This document shows, one piece after another, positions 1 through 11,730 of a DNA stretch of 64,000 nucleotides. The position numbers and the translations under genes are program-made. Source of the DNA: Simmondsia chinensis (Eukaryota > Streptophyta > Magnoliopsida > Caryophyllales > Simmondsiaceae). Below the pieces are notes generated by a model that was not told the DNA's origin, made no database searches, and saw only the letters and a list, made by a program, of their open reading frames with translations. The DNA lies in assembly GCA_018398585.1 (NCBI GenBank), contig JAGTTD010000001.1:15316501-15380500 (forward strand), written 5' to 3'. Each line of letters begins with the position of its first letter. Position 1 is the first letter of the stretch.

Positions 1-943
1 GGGAGCAGCCAAGAAGATACTCGGTATGGAAATCAGTATGGACCAAAAAGCAGGAAAGTTATACTTGTCTCAGGAGAAGTATATTGACAAGGTTCTGGAT
101 CGGTTTCATATGAATGATACTAAACCTATTAGCACTCCGTTGGCAGCTCATTTCAGGCTTTCAGCATTAGATTCGCCTCAGACGTGGGAGGATGTCAAGT
201 ACATGTCACAGGTCCCTTATTATAGTGCAGTTGGTAGTATTATGTATGCTATGGTATGTACTCGTCTAGATACAGCTTATGCTGTTAGCAAAATGAGTAG
301 ATACAAGGCGAATCCCGGAAAAGAGCATTGGCACGCTGTGAAATGGATTCTCAGGTGCTTACGTGGCACTTCTGGTGTTTGTTTGGAGTTTGGGAGGAGT
401 AAATGCTGTTTAGTTGGGTTTGTTGACTCAGACTATGGTGGAAACCTTGATAAGAGGAAGTCTACTACTGGTTATGTGTTCTATTTGGGTGACAGTGCTA
501 TCAGTCATGTCTACAGTCAGTTACCGCACAGTCAACTATAATATATGGAAGTGACAGAAGCATTCAAGGAAGCTGTTTAATTGAGAGGTTTGGTTAGTGA
601 ACTTAGTGTTGATCAGGGCACAGTTGGGGTCTACTGTGACAGCCAGTCTACAATTCATCTAGCTAAAGATCAGATGACGCATCATGACAGGAAGAAGCAC
701 ATTGATGTCAAGCATCATTTTATTCGAGATATGATAGATGAGCGCAAGGTGGAGTTGAATAAGATTGGCACCGAAGATAATCCAGCAGACATGTTCACTA
801 AAGTTCTTCCCGGCAAGAAATTCGAGCATTACTTGAACTTGGTTGGGCTCTCAATTTCTGTTTGTTTACCCTAGTTGTGGGGTGTTAGTGGAGAATGTGG
901 AGATGTTTTATTTCGGTTTTGAATTTGAGTTAAGGTGGAGGTT
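1..943 (+). pseudogene. Ty1/copia polyprotein, 3' end (RT C-terminus and RNase H), broken
   Basis: Frames at 26-541 and 581-874 encode the end of a copia reverse transcriptase and the RNase H domain. Visible landmarks are LGMEI at the left edge, YYSAVGSIMYAM, HWHAVKWILRCLRGT, the RNase H signature VDSDYGGNLDKRKSTTGY, then CDSQSTIHLAKD and HIDVKHHFIRD near the end. The protein would act in cytoplasmic virus-like particles to make and process cDNA. The reading frame shifts near 500-540, where the expected RLQSTVALST-like stretch is garbled. A TAA at 578-580 stands where copia proteins have Trp before LRGL. The element therefore cannot make this protein. The 5' part lies outside the window. Family assignment is secure; the copia lineage was not resolved. 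Confidence 0.93.
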
Positions 944-1569
944 TGTTAGTAATATGCCTCAAATTTAGTGATGTGCTTTTATTGTTGTTGCCTTGAGCTA
1001 GCCGATCGATCGGGTGTTCCACCGATCGATCGAGCAAGCGTGCTGGAAAGAAGAGCAGGAAAGTAGCAGTAGCAGGGCCAATCGATAGGGACCCCTTGAT
1101 TGATCGGGAGTCTAATTTCCGCGCGGGTATATATACTAGCCTAGGGTTCATGTATGCTGTATCCAAAATACATAGTGAGTGCTGTCATCCTTGAGAGAGA
1201 GAGAGAGAGAGAGAATGAAGTGAATTGTAATTCTTATATTCTCAAATTAATAAAAGTCTCCATCTTCGCCCATAGTTTTCTCTTCTCTAGATTGAAGAGG
1301 GGTTTCTACGTAAATTATTATGTTCTTATTTTTGTTCTTTTTTATCCGTATTTACTTCTCATTTGGTCATAGTATTTGATTCGAATTAAGTACTTGGGAT
1401 TCTGCACTTCTACACAGATTATAATTCCTAAATTTCATAGTGGATGAGGCACCCATTTGTGTCATGTGGTATTTCCCTCCAGTTGAGAGAAGGTTTCTAG
1501 GTAAATACTAATATTGATTGTTTTGTTGATTTTTGCGTCTGCTTTTGTTGAGTGTGATTTTTCCCAACA
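944..1569 (+). repeat. 3' LTR of the Ty1/copia fragment
   Basis: The LTR begins TGTTAG directly after a purine tract (AAGGTGGAGG, about 932-941) and ends CCAACA, giving the usual short inverted TG..CA termini. It contains a TATATATA box near 1127, an AATAAA at 1249-1254, and a (GA)n microsatellite at about 1192-1214. The 5' LTR lies outside the window, so the boundaries rest on termini and purine-tract position and not on comparison of two LTRs. Confidence 0.75.
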
Positions 1570-2001
1570 TGATTCTAAACTTTACAATTGACCTCATGTA
1601 CTTTTCAATTTGTAAAATAGTCTCATGGACTTTGTTGCCACACTCAAAGCACCCCCTCAACTTTTTAGCTGAATACAATGCATCCACTATATATTCAATT
1701 TAGCTTCATAAATTATCACAATAAACACAACCCACCCCAAACAAATTAAATTTAAATAATAAGCCCTCATACTGTATTTAGACTCAAATAATCGCAGTAC
1801 ATCAAATTTAATGCTTAATAAGGTAGATATTATTTTTAATTTAAGCGTGTATATGTGTGTGTGTGTGAGGGGGCGCGCGCTTGCCCTCGCGTGTGTTGTT
1901 TTTGTTTGACAACATAATTTAAGACTACTTAAAATTGAATGTGCAAGGTGCGTCTTTGTTTATATAGAAATTTAGGGGTGATTATTTTTTCAATTAGATA
2001 A
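1570..2001. other. AT-rich intergenic stretch without a gene
   Basis: No coding signal was seen. A TG-rich microsatellite lies at about 1849-1867, followed by a short GC-rich tract (GGGGGCGCGCGC). This is probably older decayed repeat sequence between two copia insertions. Confidence 0.5.
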
Positions 2002-2006
2002 TAAGG

Positions 2007-3251
2007 TGTTGGAATTTGGTTCCTAAATAGTCTAAACTATGTCCGAGTATAATGGCCAGAAATAGCTAAGCTATTAGTCGAAAATAGGTTTTAGCGGATA
2101 AAACATAAAATACTTATATGTGGAATTTTACTTATATCAAAATGTGTTTTGTACTGAAGTAAAATAAATTAAGTAAATATAATAATTAAATTTAAGTGTT
2201 TTAGCCGTTGGAAATAGCTGGATGCATTTAAAATTGAAGCTTCCTAGGGAAGCCGTGCTCGTGTCCTTTTACCCGCCCATGCTCTACCACGTGTCGCCGC
2301 GTGAGTCGTGGGTTTCTTTGGTGAGATCCGGGCCGTTCATTAAACGGTGAATCTAACGGTGATGGGGCAGGACACGTGTCGTCCATCCAAGGCCCCCGTG
2401 TGTGTTTCTTCGGGCAGATCTAGGCCGTTCATTCTACTTGATCCAACAGTCCTTGTGAGCCTCACACGGATCCCATTTTGCTTATAAAAGGAGGGATTTT
2501 GTAGAGAGAGAAGATGGTGGTTTATTTTGGGGTTTTTCTAGTTCATTTCTCTCTCTCTCTCCTCTGGTGCTTCTTCAACCTCTATTGGGCGTTTCTAGGG
2601 TTTGCCCTAGGGGTTTCCGGTGCCAAAGCCTTGCTGGTAAGGGATGGAACTCACCAGTGCTGGGAACCATGAAGGCAGATCGGCTTAGGATCTGGGATTG
2701 TGATGGTATAGCAGCTACCAGGCTAGGAGTTGGTAAATTTCTCTTACTCTCTCTTTTATTCTTCACTGATTCGGTTGTAAAGGGTTGTAAAAAGAGAGGT
2801 TGGTAACTAATAACTTAGGTATTTGATGTGGGAAGCACCTTGTACCATTTATGCGGTTGTAAAGCTTAAATGATTAATAAATTAGAGTTCTCTAGTGGTA
2901 GGGGGACCGTGGATGTAGGCCATTTAGGGCTAAACCACGTTAAAATCCCGTGTGTACTTTTACTGTTATTTTTCGTTATCTTCTATCGTCACTTGTAACT
3001 CAATCTTCGTCTTTATAGCAACATTTTTTTACAAAATTGTTTTCATCGATCCTATAGCTAGTATGTTAGTGTTGGAGTTAAAATGAGGTACCCTTTCTTC
3101 TGCTGGTACAGGGTTTGGTTTTACTTGGACAACATTAACTGAGCTCAAGGTTTTCTCAGTCCAACTCTTGGAGGAGTGCAGAGACCTGCCAAGTGGTCTC
3201 AGGTGTACAGTGATATCCAAGAGTCAGTTTAAGAATGTGAGAAAACCAACA
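2007..3251 (+). repeat. 5' LTR of the 2007-8781 copia element
   Basis: It starts TGTTGGAATTTGG and ends CCAACA. By eye it is in the low nineties percent identical to the copy at 7556-8781, with an extra ~19 bp near 3140-3160 relative to the 3' copy. A TATA-like CTTATAAAAGG at 2481-2491 is the likely promoter, followed by a CT-rich leader. Confidence 0.93.
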
Positions 3252-3253
3252 AG

Positions 3254-3265
3254 TGGTATCAGAGC
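3254..3265 (+). other. Primer-binding site (initiator tRNA-Met type)
   Basis: TGGTATCAGAGC lies two bases after the 5' LTR. This is the standard plant copia PBS, complementary to the 3' end of initiator methionine tRNA, and it marks where minus-strand cDNA synthesis starts. Confidence 0.93.
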
Positions 3266-3329
3266 TTTAGGTTTGTGAAAATTTGTTTTGTTTCATTACT
3301 GTTTTTGTATAATGGTTGTTCGAGAAAAT

Positions 3330-6300
3330 ACCTGCTAAGTTTGAGATTGAGAATCTGACGGGAAGAACGTTTATACCCTTTGGAAGATCAAGACCAGAGC
3401 ATTGCTGATATCCCAAGGTGTGGGATCCACTCTTCTGGCTGCTCACCCGCAGCTTTCTCTTTTGACTGAGAAGGACTAAGAAGAGATTGGAGTAGAAGAG
3501 CTTTTGGTACCCCTGTTATGTGTTGCTTAGATTTAATGTGCCGCCTTTTATTTATTCCTCTGTTAACTGTTGCTAAAAATCTGGTCTAAGTTAGAAGAAA
3601 TGTATTAGGATGAATCCTTGTTGTTTAGGATACTTATATGGAAATTTCTTCACCTTTAGGTTGGCTGGTATAAGCCTCTAGAGGACTCCTTAGATAGGTT
3701 AAACAGAATTTTACAGGATCTAATAAAAGAAGATGCTAGAATTCTAGGTGAGATTCAAGCTATAGTCTTATTATGTGCTTTACCTAAGTGACTTAGGGCC
3801 ATTAAAGGCACATTAAGATATGGCCGGGTGAAGATCACTTTAGAAGAAGTAAAGCACGCGTTTTTCAGGAGTAAAATTCTAGAACTGAAAAGGGAGGGGA
3901 CAGACCGGTTGGGTAGCAATGGTGAGGGAATGGTTATGAGAGGAAAGAACGGGTATTAGGGAAATCTAAAAAAAAAAAAAAAAAAACAAGGGATGATTGA
4001 AGGGTACTTATCGTTCTAAGTTTAGAAATAGAAGAGACATAACGAAATAAAGTGTTGTGAGTACAACAAGCTAGGGCATATAAAAGGAACTGCCCTGATA
4101 GGAATTAAATACCCGGTATAGCTAATAATGTGGATTCGTTTTCTTAAATATGGAAATGTTGATGTTTATTTCACTATTTTGGACTGATTTATGTGATTTG
4201 AATGCCAATTGTGAAATGCTTGAAAGCGCTATGTTTAAAATAGTACTACTAGTCATGTTAATGTTTCGTTTAAATTATTAGAACATGTGTAGGTGTTTAA
4301 AATTCATGTCGTAGTTATTTTTATATGATTGCCACTAAAGTTAATTTTATTAATTATAAACCGATAATTGTGAGAAGAGTGTTGTTAAGGCACCACATAG
4401 GAGGAAACCATAACTGGTCTAGGGTCTGAAAAAATTAGGATTAACCAACGGAACGAAATACATCATTAAGGATGTAAGACACGTTCCTGACCTACGTAGG
4501 AACCTGACATTTTTAGGTCATTTGGATTTAAAGGGAATGTAGTTTGGAGCCATGAACTTGATCTTCAAGAGATCCTTGGTGGTTCTGAAAGGGAGCTCAG
4601 ATAGGTCTGCGTATTAAAGGGTAGGAGTGTCTCAGGAGAGTTAAGGACCGTGGTTAAGTCTGACCAGATCCGAGTTATGGCATAGGCATTTAGGGCCTTG
4701 TGAACGAGAGAGGTTTAAGAAAACTATCATAACAAAGACTGTTAAGAGTAGACAGTGTTTCCAAACTTAATTTCTGTGAGTCGTGTGTATCTGGTAAATA
4801 TTATAGGTTGGTATTCAACGTAGGGAGACATACAACTCATGGGCCGTTAGATTACGTGCATTCTAATTTATGAGACAACCAGGGTCGTTACCTTAGGCGG
4901 AGTGTTATAATTTTCTGTCTATGATCGATGTTAATTCACGCTCATCTTCTAGAATTTTTTGTGAAAAAATAAGACGACTGTTTACCCACATTTGAGAGGT
5001 GGAAGGATTAGATAGAAAATATAACTAGTTAAAATTGAAAATACCTAAGAATGAACAATGGTTTGGATAACATAAATTCGGAATTGGTGAAGTTTTATGT
5101 TGCTGGAAATTATTTAGAACGGTGTCAAACAGTTAAAACACGGATAGAGGAACGCATTAGCAGATAGGGGTTGCGGATCGTATGAACCGAACTCTGTGTA
5201 ACACGGTCCGGTGTATGCTGTTCGCATCAGGTATTGGGCAAACAGTTTGAGGGACGGGGCTGACACGACAGCCTTGGTATCTTGTGGATAGGACGCCCTA
5301 AATTGCCAAATAGGCTTAAGGACACCTGAGGAAATGCGGACTAGACAGCGAGCAAACGACTCTTTTGGGAGAGTGTTTGGCTACGAGGCATACGCCCACC
5401 AGTCCGTGGTGAAGTGGGAACCCCGGGCGGTGAACTTGAAGGGGTAACAGGTGATAGGATAGGAGTTAAGGAGGGAAACTGGACTAGGATCATACTAAGA
5501 AGAGATGTAACTTTTTTGATGAGTTGGACATGACCTACTTAGGAGATCCTAGTAACTCAACTTCTAAGAAACCGTGTGTTTGAACCTATTCTACGTGAGT
5601 GAATCCACCAGAACTGAATTATCAAAACATGGCTAGGATCAGAAATTAAACAATGAACTAGGAAAAGAACCAGATACCAAAAATGAACCAACCCGAACAG
5701 GAACAATCTTAGGATGTAGGTACTGCTAAAATATGCATTTTGACCGGATTGGAATTTGAAAATGATTACTTAAAACAGAACTAGGAGACTATCAATCGAT
5801 TAGGGGTAGGGCTAGGTGCGAGGCAAAGCCTCCCAGATGATTAGGATACTCTTAGTGCATAACGTATTCCTTGGTTGCCCTTTAGTATATGGAATCAGGA
5901 TCTTTGAGCTTCAAGCAGGTAATCTAACAGCCACCATTATGCAAAATTGCAGGATGCGTTGAAGGCCAAAATGGATTCCTTAGTGAAGCACAGGACTTGG
6001 TCACTAGTGCCCAAGCTGGCGGGCAAGAATCTAGTAGAAACCAAGTGGAACTACAAGACTAAGGAATATAGTTTACCTTCTGAAAAAAACATAGGTTTAA
6101 GGCTAGACTTATAGCTAAAGGTGTCCCGCTGCATAGAAGCGTGGATATCACTGAAATTTTGTCACTGGGAGGGAAGCACATCACCATTAGAGTGTCAATG
6201 AAGTTGATGGACTAGGATAACCTGGATTTGGAATAGAAGTTAGACGTAACTATCGCTTGTTTGCATGGGGAGCTTGAAAGGAGCTCTATATGGCTTAGCT

Positions 6301-7400
6301 TGTGGGTATTGTGGAAACCCTGGAATGCTGGCCTGGGACGTAGGCTCGGGTAGTCCTTGTACAGACTGTAGCTGTCCCCATGGAAAATGGGAAAAGCGGT
6401 TCCATGACTTCTTGGTAAAAGTAGGGTAACTAGGTTAATTCATGATGAGTGCTTCCGTGTGAAAATTGTGATTATTGATTCTATGTTATACTTGCCTATG
6501 TTCATGATATGTTGATAGCTAGTCGTTGCATGCCTGGAGATTGTTAACCTGTGGAGTCTGTTAAACCGGATTAGATATGACAAGACCTTGGTCCTGCTAA
6601 GTGGAATTAGGAATAGAGATTGGTAGTTGATCGAATGTTGAAAACGATAAACTTATATCAGTCTAATTACTTAGAGAAGGTCATTCATAGGTTTAACATG
6701 ACGGCGGCTAAGGTTAGAGTTCACATAACAAGATAAATTTTCAGCAAATACCAAAATCCTAGGAATGATCAGGAGGTTGATGGTTAGAGCAATGTTTTAT
6801 AGGCTGATGTTATAGGGTCAATCATGTAGTCCATGACTTGTACCGGGCCTGACCGTAGCTTAACTAATCAGCGTGCTCTCTAGGTTCAGGGTGAATTTAG
6901 GGAAGAAGCACAGGGATGGGGTTAAGTGGCTATTAGGATATATATTGAGGGTAGTTTGATGCTAGGATTTACGTTTGAGGGAACAGATAAAGACCTAAGG
7001 CTCTTGGGGTACACTGATGTCGATTTCGGTGGAGATTTAGTCAAAAGAATGTCCAAGAGCTCCTACATGATCTCTTTGAATGGCCGGGACTGTTAGTTAG
7101 AGATCCAAGGTCCAGTCAATGACAATGTGGTCAAATGACTATAGTGGACTCCTGGAGCTAACGAATGCCATTAAAGAGGGAATTGGGCTAAGTAAACTTC
7201 TGGAGGAATTAAACTTAGGCCTAGGAATTCCAGGGATATATAGATAGCCAGTCAGTGCTAGCATTGAGTAGGAACATTGAATTCCACGATAGGAGTATGC
7301 ATCTTGCTGTCACGACGCATTTCGTGATGGAATAGTTAGAGGGTGATAGGGTAGAGTTGTTGAAAATTTGGACGGATGAAAGATCTGGCTGATATGAGAA
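3330..7400 (+). pseudogene. Decayed copia gag-pol polyprotein
   Basis: Read through many stops and frameshifts, the interior still shows copia domains in order. Gag-like sequence lies at about 3330-3960 and is cut by an A18 run near 3969. Integrase remnants lie at about 5160-5420, including a recognisable MNRTLC and a MLFASG-like stretch. RT begins near 5970 with MDSLVKHRTWSLVPK and contains YVHDMLIAS near 6496, where active enzymes have YVDD. RNase H (GYTDVDFGGDL, about 7008) is followed by DSQSVLALS and FHDRSMHL near 7250-7300. The number of lesions is too great for any product. The 5' LTR lies immediately upstream. Confidence 0.85.
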
Positions 7401-7555
7401 CTAAAGCTGTGCTCCTGAACAAGTTAATGGGTTCATTAACTTAGTTCAGGACTCTTGTGATCCAGGAGGAGAATCAGGACCAAAACAAAATGTTTTGCCC
7501 CCCTATTACTAGAGTGAGTCCAGTAATTAGACTAACTAGGAACCAAGTGGAGAAT

Positions 7556-8781
7556 TATTGGAATTTGGTTCCTAAATAGTCTAAACTATGTCCGAGTACA
7601 ATGGCCAGAAAGAGCTAAGCTATTAGTCGCAAATAGGTCTTGGCGGATAAAACGTAAAATACTTAAATGCGGAATTTTACTTAAATCAAAATGTGTTTTG
7701 TATTTAAGTAAAATAAATTACGTAAATATAATAATTAAATTTAAGTGTTTTAGCCTTTGGAAATAGCTGGATGCATTTAAAATTGAAGCTTCCCAGGGAA
7801 GCCTTGCTCGTGTCCTTTTTCCCGCCCATGATCTGCCACGTATCGCCGCGTGAGTCGCGGGTTTCTTTGGTGAGATCCGGCCCTTTCATTAAACGATGGA
7901 TCTAACGGTGATGAGGCAGGACACGTGTCATCCATCCAAGGCCCTCGTGTGTGTTTCTTTGGGCAGATCTAGGCCGTTCATTCTGCTTGATCCAACGGTC
8001 CTCGTGAGCCTCGCATGGATCGCGTTTTGTTGATAAAAGGAGGGATTTTGTAGAGAGAGAAGATGGTGGTTCATTTTGGGGTTTTTCCGGTTCATTTCTG
8101 TCTCTCTCTCCTTCGGTGCTTCTTCAACCTCTATGGGGCGTTTCTAGGGTTTGCCCTAGGGGTTTTTGGTGCCAAAGCCTTGCTGGTAAGGGATGGAACT
8201 CGCAAGTGCTGGGAACCACGAAGGCGGATCGGCTTAGGATCTAAGATCGTGATGGTATAGTAGCTACCAGGCTCGGAGTTGGTAAATTTCTCTTACTCTC
8301 TCTTTTATTCTTTACTGATTCAGTTGTAAAGGGTTGTAAAAGGAGAGGTTGGTAGCTAATAGCTTAGGTATTTGATGTCGAAAGCGCCTTGTACCATTTA
8401 CGCGGTTGTAAAGCTTAAATTATTAATAAAATAGAGCTCTCTAGTGGTAGGGGGACCATGGATGTAGGCCATTTAGGGCTGAACCACGTTAAAATCCTGT
8501 GTGTACTTTTATTGTTATTTTTCGTTATCTTCTTTCGTCACTTGTAACTCGATCTTCGTCTTTACAGCAGCATTTTTTAACAAAATTGTTTTCACCGGTC
8601 CTATAGCTAGTATGTTAGTGTTGGAGTTAAAATCAGGTACCTTTTTTTCCACTGGTATAGGGTTTGGTTTTACTTGGAAAACATTAAGTCCAACTCTTGG
8701 AGGAGTATAGAGACCCACTGAGTGGTCTCATGTGCACAGTGATATCCAAGGGCTGGTTTAAGAATGCAAGAAAACCCAACA
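7556..8781 (+). repeat. 3' LTR of the 2007-8781 copia element
   Basis: This is a direct repeat of the 5' LTR. Its first two bases are TA instead of TG, and its TATA-like box reads TTGATAAAAGG (about 8030) where the 5' copy has CTTATAAAAGG. It ends CCCAACA and is followed by the TSD TAAGG. Scattered point differences from the 5' copy indicate an insertion old enough to have accumulated mutations. Confidence 0.93.
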
Positions 8782-8889
8782 TAAGGAGTAAATCATAATT
8801 AATTTAAGCATTAAAATTTATATTATGGGGTAATTTGAATTTAATAACGTAATTTTGTGTCATTATTTTTTAAAGGGTTTTTTTTAACT

Positions 8890-9314
8890 AAAAGCACCCA
8901 ACTTTTATATATGTATCAAAAAAACACCTATTTTTTTTTTAATTTTTCACCATCATTCCTAAATTTTTTAAAAGCTTTTCAATGTCACACCTTAATGTCA
9001 TGCCGTTCACATCCATTAGTTTTTTCTAATTGGCATTTAAAAAAGTTATTTTTAGAAATACAAATATTATCTTTTAAATATTTATAAATTTGTAGATATT
9101 TAAAATTTTTAAAATTATTTTAAATGTAAATTCGAATTTTTAGAAATTATTTTCTCTTTTTTTAAAAATCCATGTTAGCAAAAACCAATGAGTGTTAACG
9201 GCCTTAACATTAAGGTGTGACATTCAAAAATTTTGAAAAGTTTATGTGTGAATTTGAAAAATTAAAAAATATTGGTGATTTTTTTGAAACTACACCTAAA
9301 ACTTAGGTGCTTTT
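8890..9314. mobile_element. MITE with terminal inverted repeats of about 110 bp
   Basis: The left arm begins AAAAGCACCCAACTTTT and runs to CAATGTCACACCTTAATGT near 9000. The reverse complement of the right arm (about 9205-9314) follows the same sequence, starting AAAAGCACCTAAGTTTT. The loop is about 200 bp and AT-rich, and there is no coding capacity. I could not define a target duplication because both flanks are T/A homopolymers, so the superfamily is left open. Confidence 0.8.
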
Positions 9315-9319
9315 CAATA

Positions 9320-9962
9320 AAAAAAAAAAAAAAGAATCCTTCTTTCTAAACTGGAATGTGTAAGAGGTGAGTTGTGCTTAAAATCATACTAGATGTTCCG
9401 ACTCCTCAATAACTAAGTGATTCGATATAGATCCATCTTCAATGCACTAAGAAGTGAGTTGCACCTTGTTTTTCTTTTGGATATTTGTAGCGATATTGAA
9501 TATTAAAATTAATAATAAGAAGGGAAAGTTATCACTTTTATACTCTAAAGTTTGAGCATTTATCACTTAGATGCTCTAATATTTTAATATTTATAGTAAA
9601 ATACTACTCTGAGATTTTCCTGCACCCAAGTTGGTGAATATTGACAAATTCAACCAATTTTTACCATAAAATATTATTGTGGTGCATGGTTATGAAAAAA
9701 TCCAAATCGATATGTTAGAATTCACATATAAGATGTGTCTTATTAATATTTTTATAAAACAAATCATGAAATTATACATTATTGTAATTATGTTCCATGT
9801 TAACTATAGAAAAACCTTCGGCTTTTAATAAAGAATACATGTTGGCAAAATTCTTAGTGATAAAATTTTTAAATCTCAAGATGTCTTGTTGTTTATATAT
9901 GCTTTTTTGATCAACAACAATGGCTAACAGCTCTCAATATTTATATATAATACATTATTTTA
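9320..9962. other. AT-rich stretch with a decayed MITE fragment
   Basis: No gene seen. Around 9560-9595 the string CATTTATCACTTAGATGCTC resembles, in reverse complement, the right arm of the MITE at 62990-63750, so this is probably a fragment of the same family. The rest is unassigned. Confidence 0.4.
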
Positions 9963-9972
9963 TGATTAATGT

Positions 9973-10653
9973 TTGCGCAGATCTAAGACCGAGTATGTGG
10001 AATTCAAATTTGATCGCTCCACCATGGACAGCACCGAGGAGGTTAAGATTGGAGCACAAGCCATATCAAGCAAGGAGAACTTCAAATATCTGGGATCCAT
10101 GATACACCAGAATGGTAAAGTCGATGAGGATGTCAGCAACAGGATTAAAGTAGGCTGGCAGAAGTGGAGGATGGCATCCGGGGTGCTGTGTGATAGAAAG
10201 TTCCCTCTAAAGTTAAAGGGAAAGTACTATAAGACGGTAGTAAGATCGGCTATGCTATATGGGGCAGAGTGTCAACCAATGAAACAAAATCAAACACAGC
10301 GAATGAAGGTGGCAGAGATGAGGATGTTACGCTGGATGTGTGGCCACACAAGAAAGGATAGGATTATGAATGATGTGATTCGAGGCAAGCTAGGTGTAGC
10401 CTCGATAGAGGACAAATTGAGGGAGCAACGCCTAAGATGGTTTGGAAATGTCAGCAGAAGACTGACTTCAGCCCCAGTCAGGCGGTGTGAACAGCTCAAC
10501 ACAACGATAAGCAGAAGAGGGAGGGGCAGACCAAAGAAGAGCTGGCTAGAGACGATTCGTCAAGACCTAACCCACCTAAACCTAAGAGAGGAGATGGCCT
10601 TAGATAGGACACGTTGGAGGGCTAGTATTAGAGTAGCGGAGATAGCAGAGTAG
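9973..10653 (+). pseudogene. RTE LINE ORF2, C-terminal fragment
   Basis: An open frame of about 226 codons begins without its own ATG (first codon TTG) because the copy is 5'-truncated. It shows the plant RTE C-terminus: RRSKTEYVEF, FKYLGSMIHQNG, RSAMLYGAEC, RMLRWMCGHTRKDRI, LREQRLRWFG and RRGRGRPKKSW, ending near RVAEIAE. In a full element the preceding endonuclease and RT domains would nick target DNA and copy the RNA. Those domains are absent, so the fragment has no enzymatic role. The frame is uninterrupted, suggesting a fairly recent insertion. Confidence 0.92.
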
Positions 10654-10980
10654 AGTAGGGCGGGGAGTGGTAGGTGGTCTAAGTTCCGTAGGCGAGCATA
10701 ACCTGTAGTGTAACACTCTTAGGCTAGTTTAGACATCGATCTTCTTCCTCTTCTTCTCCTTCCCTTCCTACTTTTTTTTTTTTTTTTTCCTTGTGCACGA
10801 TTGATGAATTGATGGTTTATCTGCAGGAACTCAACAACTCCAGGTTGGGGGTCCCCGGAAACAGTCTCCTTTCCTGCCGGAAGGGGTAAGGCTGCGTACA
10901 TCACCCCCCCCCCCCAGACCCCGCGTTATGCGGGAGCCGCAAGGCACTGGGACTGTTGTTGTTACTGTTGTTGTTGTTGT
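10654..10980 (+). other. RTE LINE 3' UTR and (GTT)n tail
   Basis: The sequence holds a CTTCTT/T-rich tract, a block AACTCCAGGTTGGGGGTCC, a C11-like tract near 10906, and CACTGGGACTGTTGTTG running into GTT repeats up to the TSD. This is the recognition tail that the RTE enzyme is expected to bind. It is the comparison sequence for the other tail copies in the window. Confidence 0.85.
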
Positions 10981-11151
10981 TGATTAATGTATGCCATTTA
11001 ATTTGTTAGAATTAATAAAATATATAAATTTTAGAAGTTCAACTTTAGAATATTTTGGGACAAAATTTATGACAATTGTAGAGCCATACTTCAACCACTA
11101 CAAATCAAATGCCATATATTTTTTTTTTTTGGAACACACCAAGCCATTAAA

Positions 11152-11605
11152 GTGGGGACCCGCCCAACCATGCTCCATACCCGCCCTACCCTACCCCGCC
11201 ACGCCCCATACCTACCAGTGGTTCGTTTTGTACATAGTTAATCTTGAAGTTAAAAAATACGTCTTTAAATTCAATAATCCAAATTATTTACCAATGTCAT
11301 AAAAAAATAATTTGTTCTTAAAAAGAGTATTAAATAACTAATTTGAGCGGGTATGGGATTATAGTATTAAATAACTAATAGGAGTGCGTATGGATAACCG
11401 TATTTATCAATGGTTAAAAAGTAATTGGTTTTGAAAAGTAGTATTAAATAACTAATATGAGCGGGTATATATAATCGTTTTGTATGCACATTAGGGCAAT
11501 GGGGCTGGTACGGGTATAGGATTTCGGTGGTGGGTATAGGTATGGAGGAGGGACCCCGTACCCTCCCCGCCCCGCCCCGCCCCGCCCCATTGCCCTCCCT
11601 TTGAT
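11152..11605. mobile_element. GC-rich-ended MITE, copy A (left end incomplete)
   Basis: The copy begins GTGGGGACCCGCCC, has an AT-rich middle with repeats of ATTAAATAACTAAT, and ends in a C-rich block reading GTACCC..CCCCGCCCC then ATTGCCCTCCCTTTGA. It shares most of its length with copy B. It lacks the TCAAAG...ATGGGGC start that copy B has, so its left end is truncated. No coding sequence. Confidence 0.6.
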
Positions 11606-11730
11606 ACGTTGAGACATAGGTGGGCTACTTTTAAATTAATTGTTGTTAGGTACCCACTTCATGGGTACGGGTATAGGATTTGGGTGGCGGGTACTGTTAG
11701 TTATGTTGTCTAATGCTTAGATCTTATAAA

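Larger units (their letters stand above)
2007..8781 (+). mobile_element. Complete but dead Ty1/copia retrotransposon with two LTRs and TSD
   Basis: Two long direct repeats (2007-3251 and 7556-8781) bracket a copia-like interior. A perfect 5-bp target duplication TAAGG flanks the element (2002-2006 and 8782-8786). A primer-binding site TGGTATCAGAGC follows the 5' LTR, and a purine-rich tract precedes the 3' LTR. The internal order gag, integrase, RT, RNase H is that of Ty1/copia. The interior contains no open frame longer than about 60 codons, so the element is not autonomous. Total length is 6775 bp. Confidence is high because LTRs, PBS and TSD agree. Confidence 0.95.
9973..10980 (+). mobile_element. 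5'-truncated RTE-type LINE with 10-bp target duplication
   Basis: The insertion holds the last ~226 codons of an RTE ORF, a 3' UTR and a GTT-rich tail. It is bracketed by the direct repeat TGATTAATGT (9963-9972 and 10981-10990). 5' truncation, a simple-repeat 3' tail and a perfect TSD are what target-primed reverse transcription leaves. The 3' UTR carries a C-rich tract and a GGGAGCCGC..GCACTGGG motif near 10930-10955. The same tail recurs, on minus, at 14134, 27973, 30734, 58021 and in the chimeric insert at 63274. Confidence 0.93.

Noticed and set aside
10290..10502. Minus-strand frame within the RTE fragment
   Set aside because: It is the antisense shadow of a clearly recognisable RTE C-terminal coding frame.
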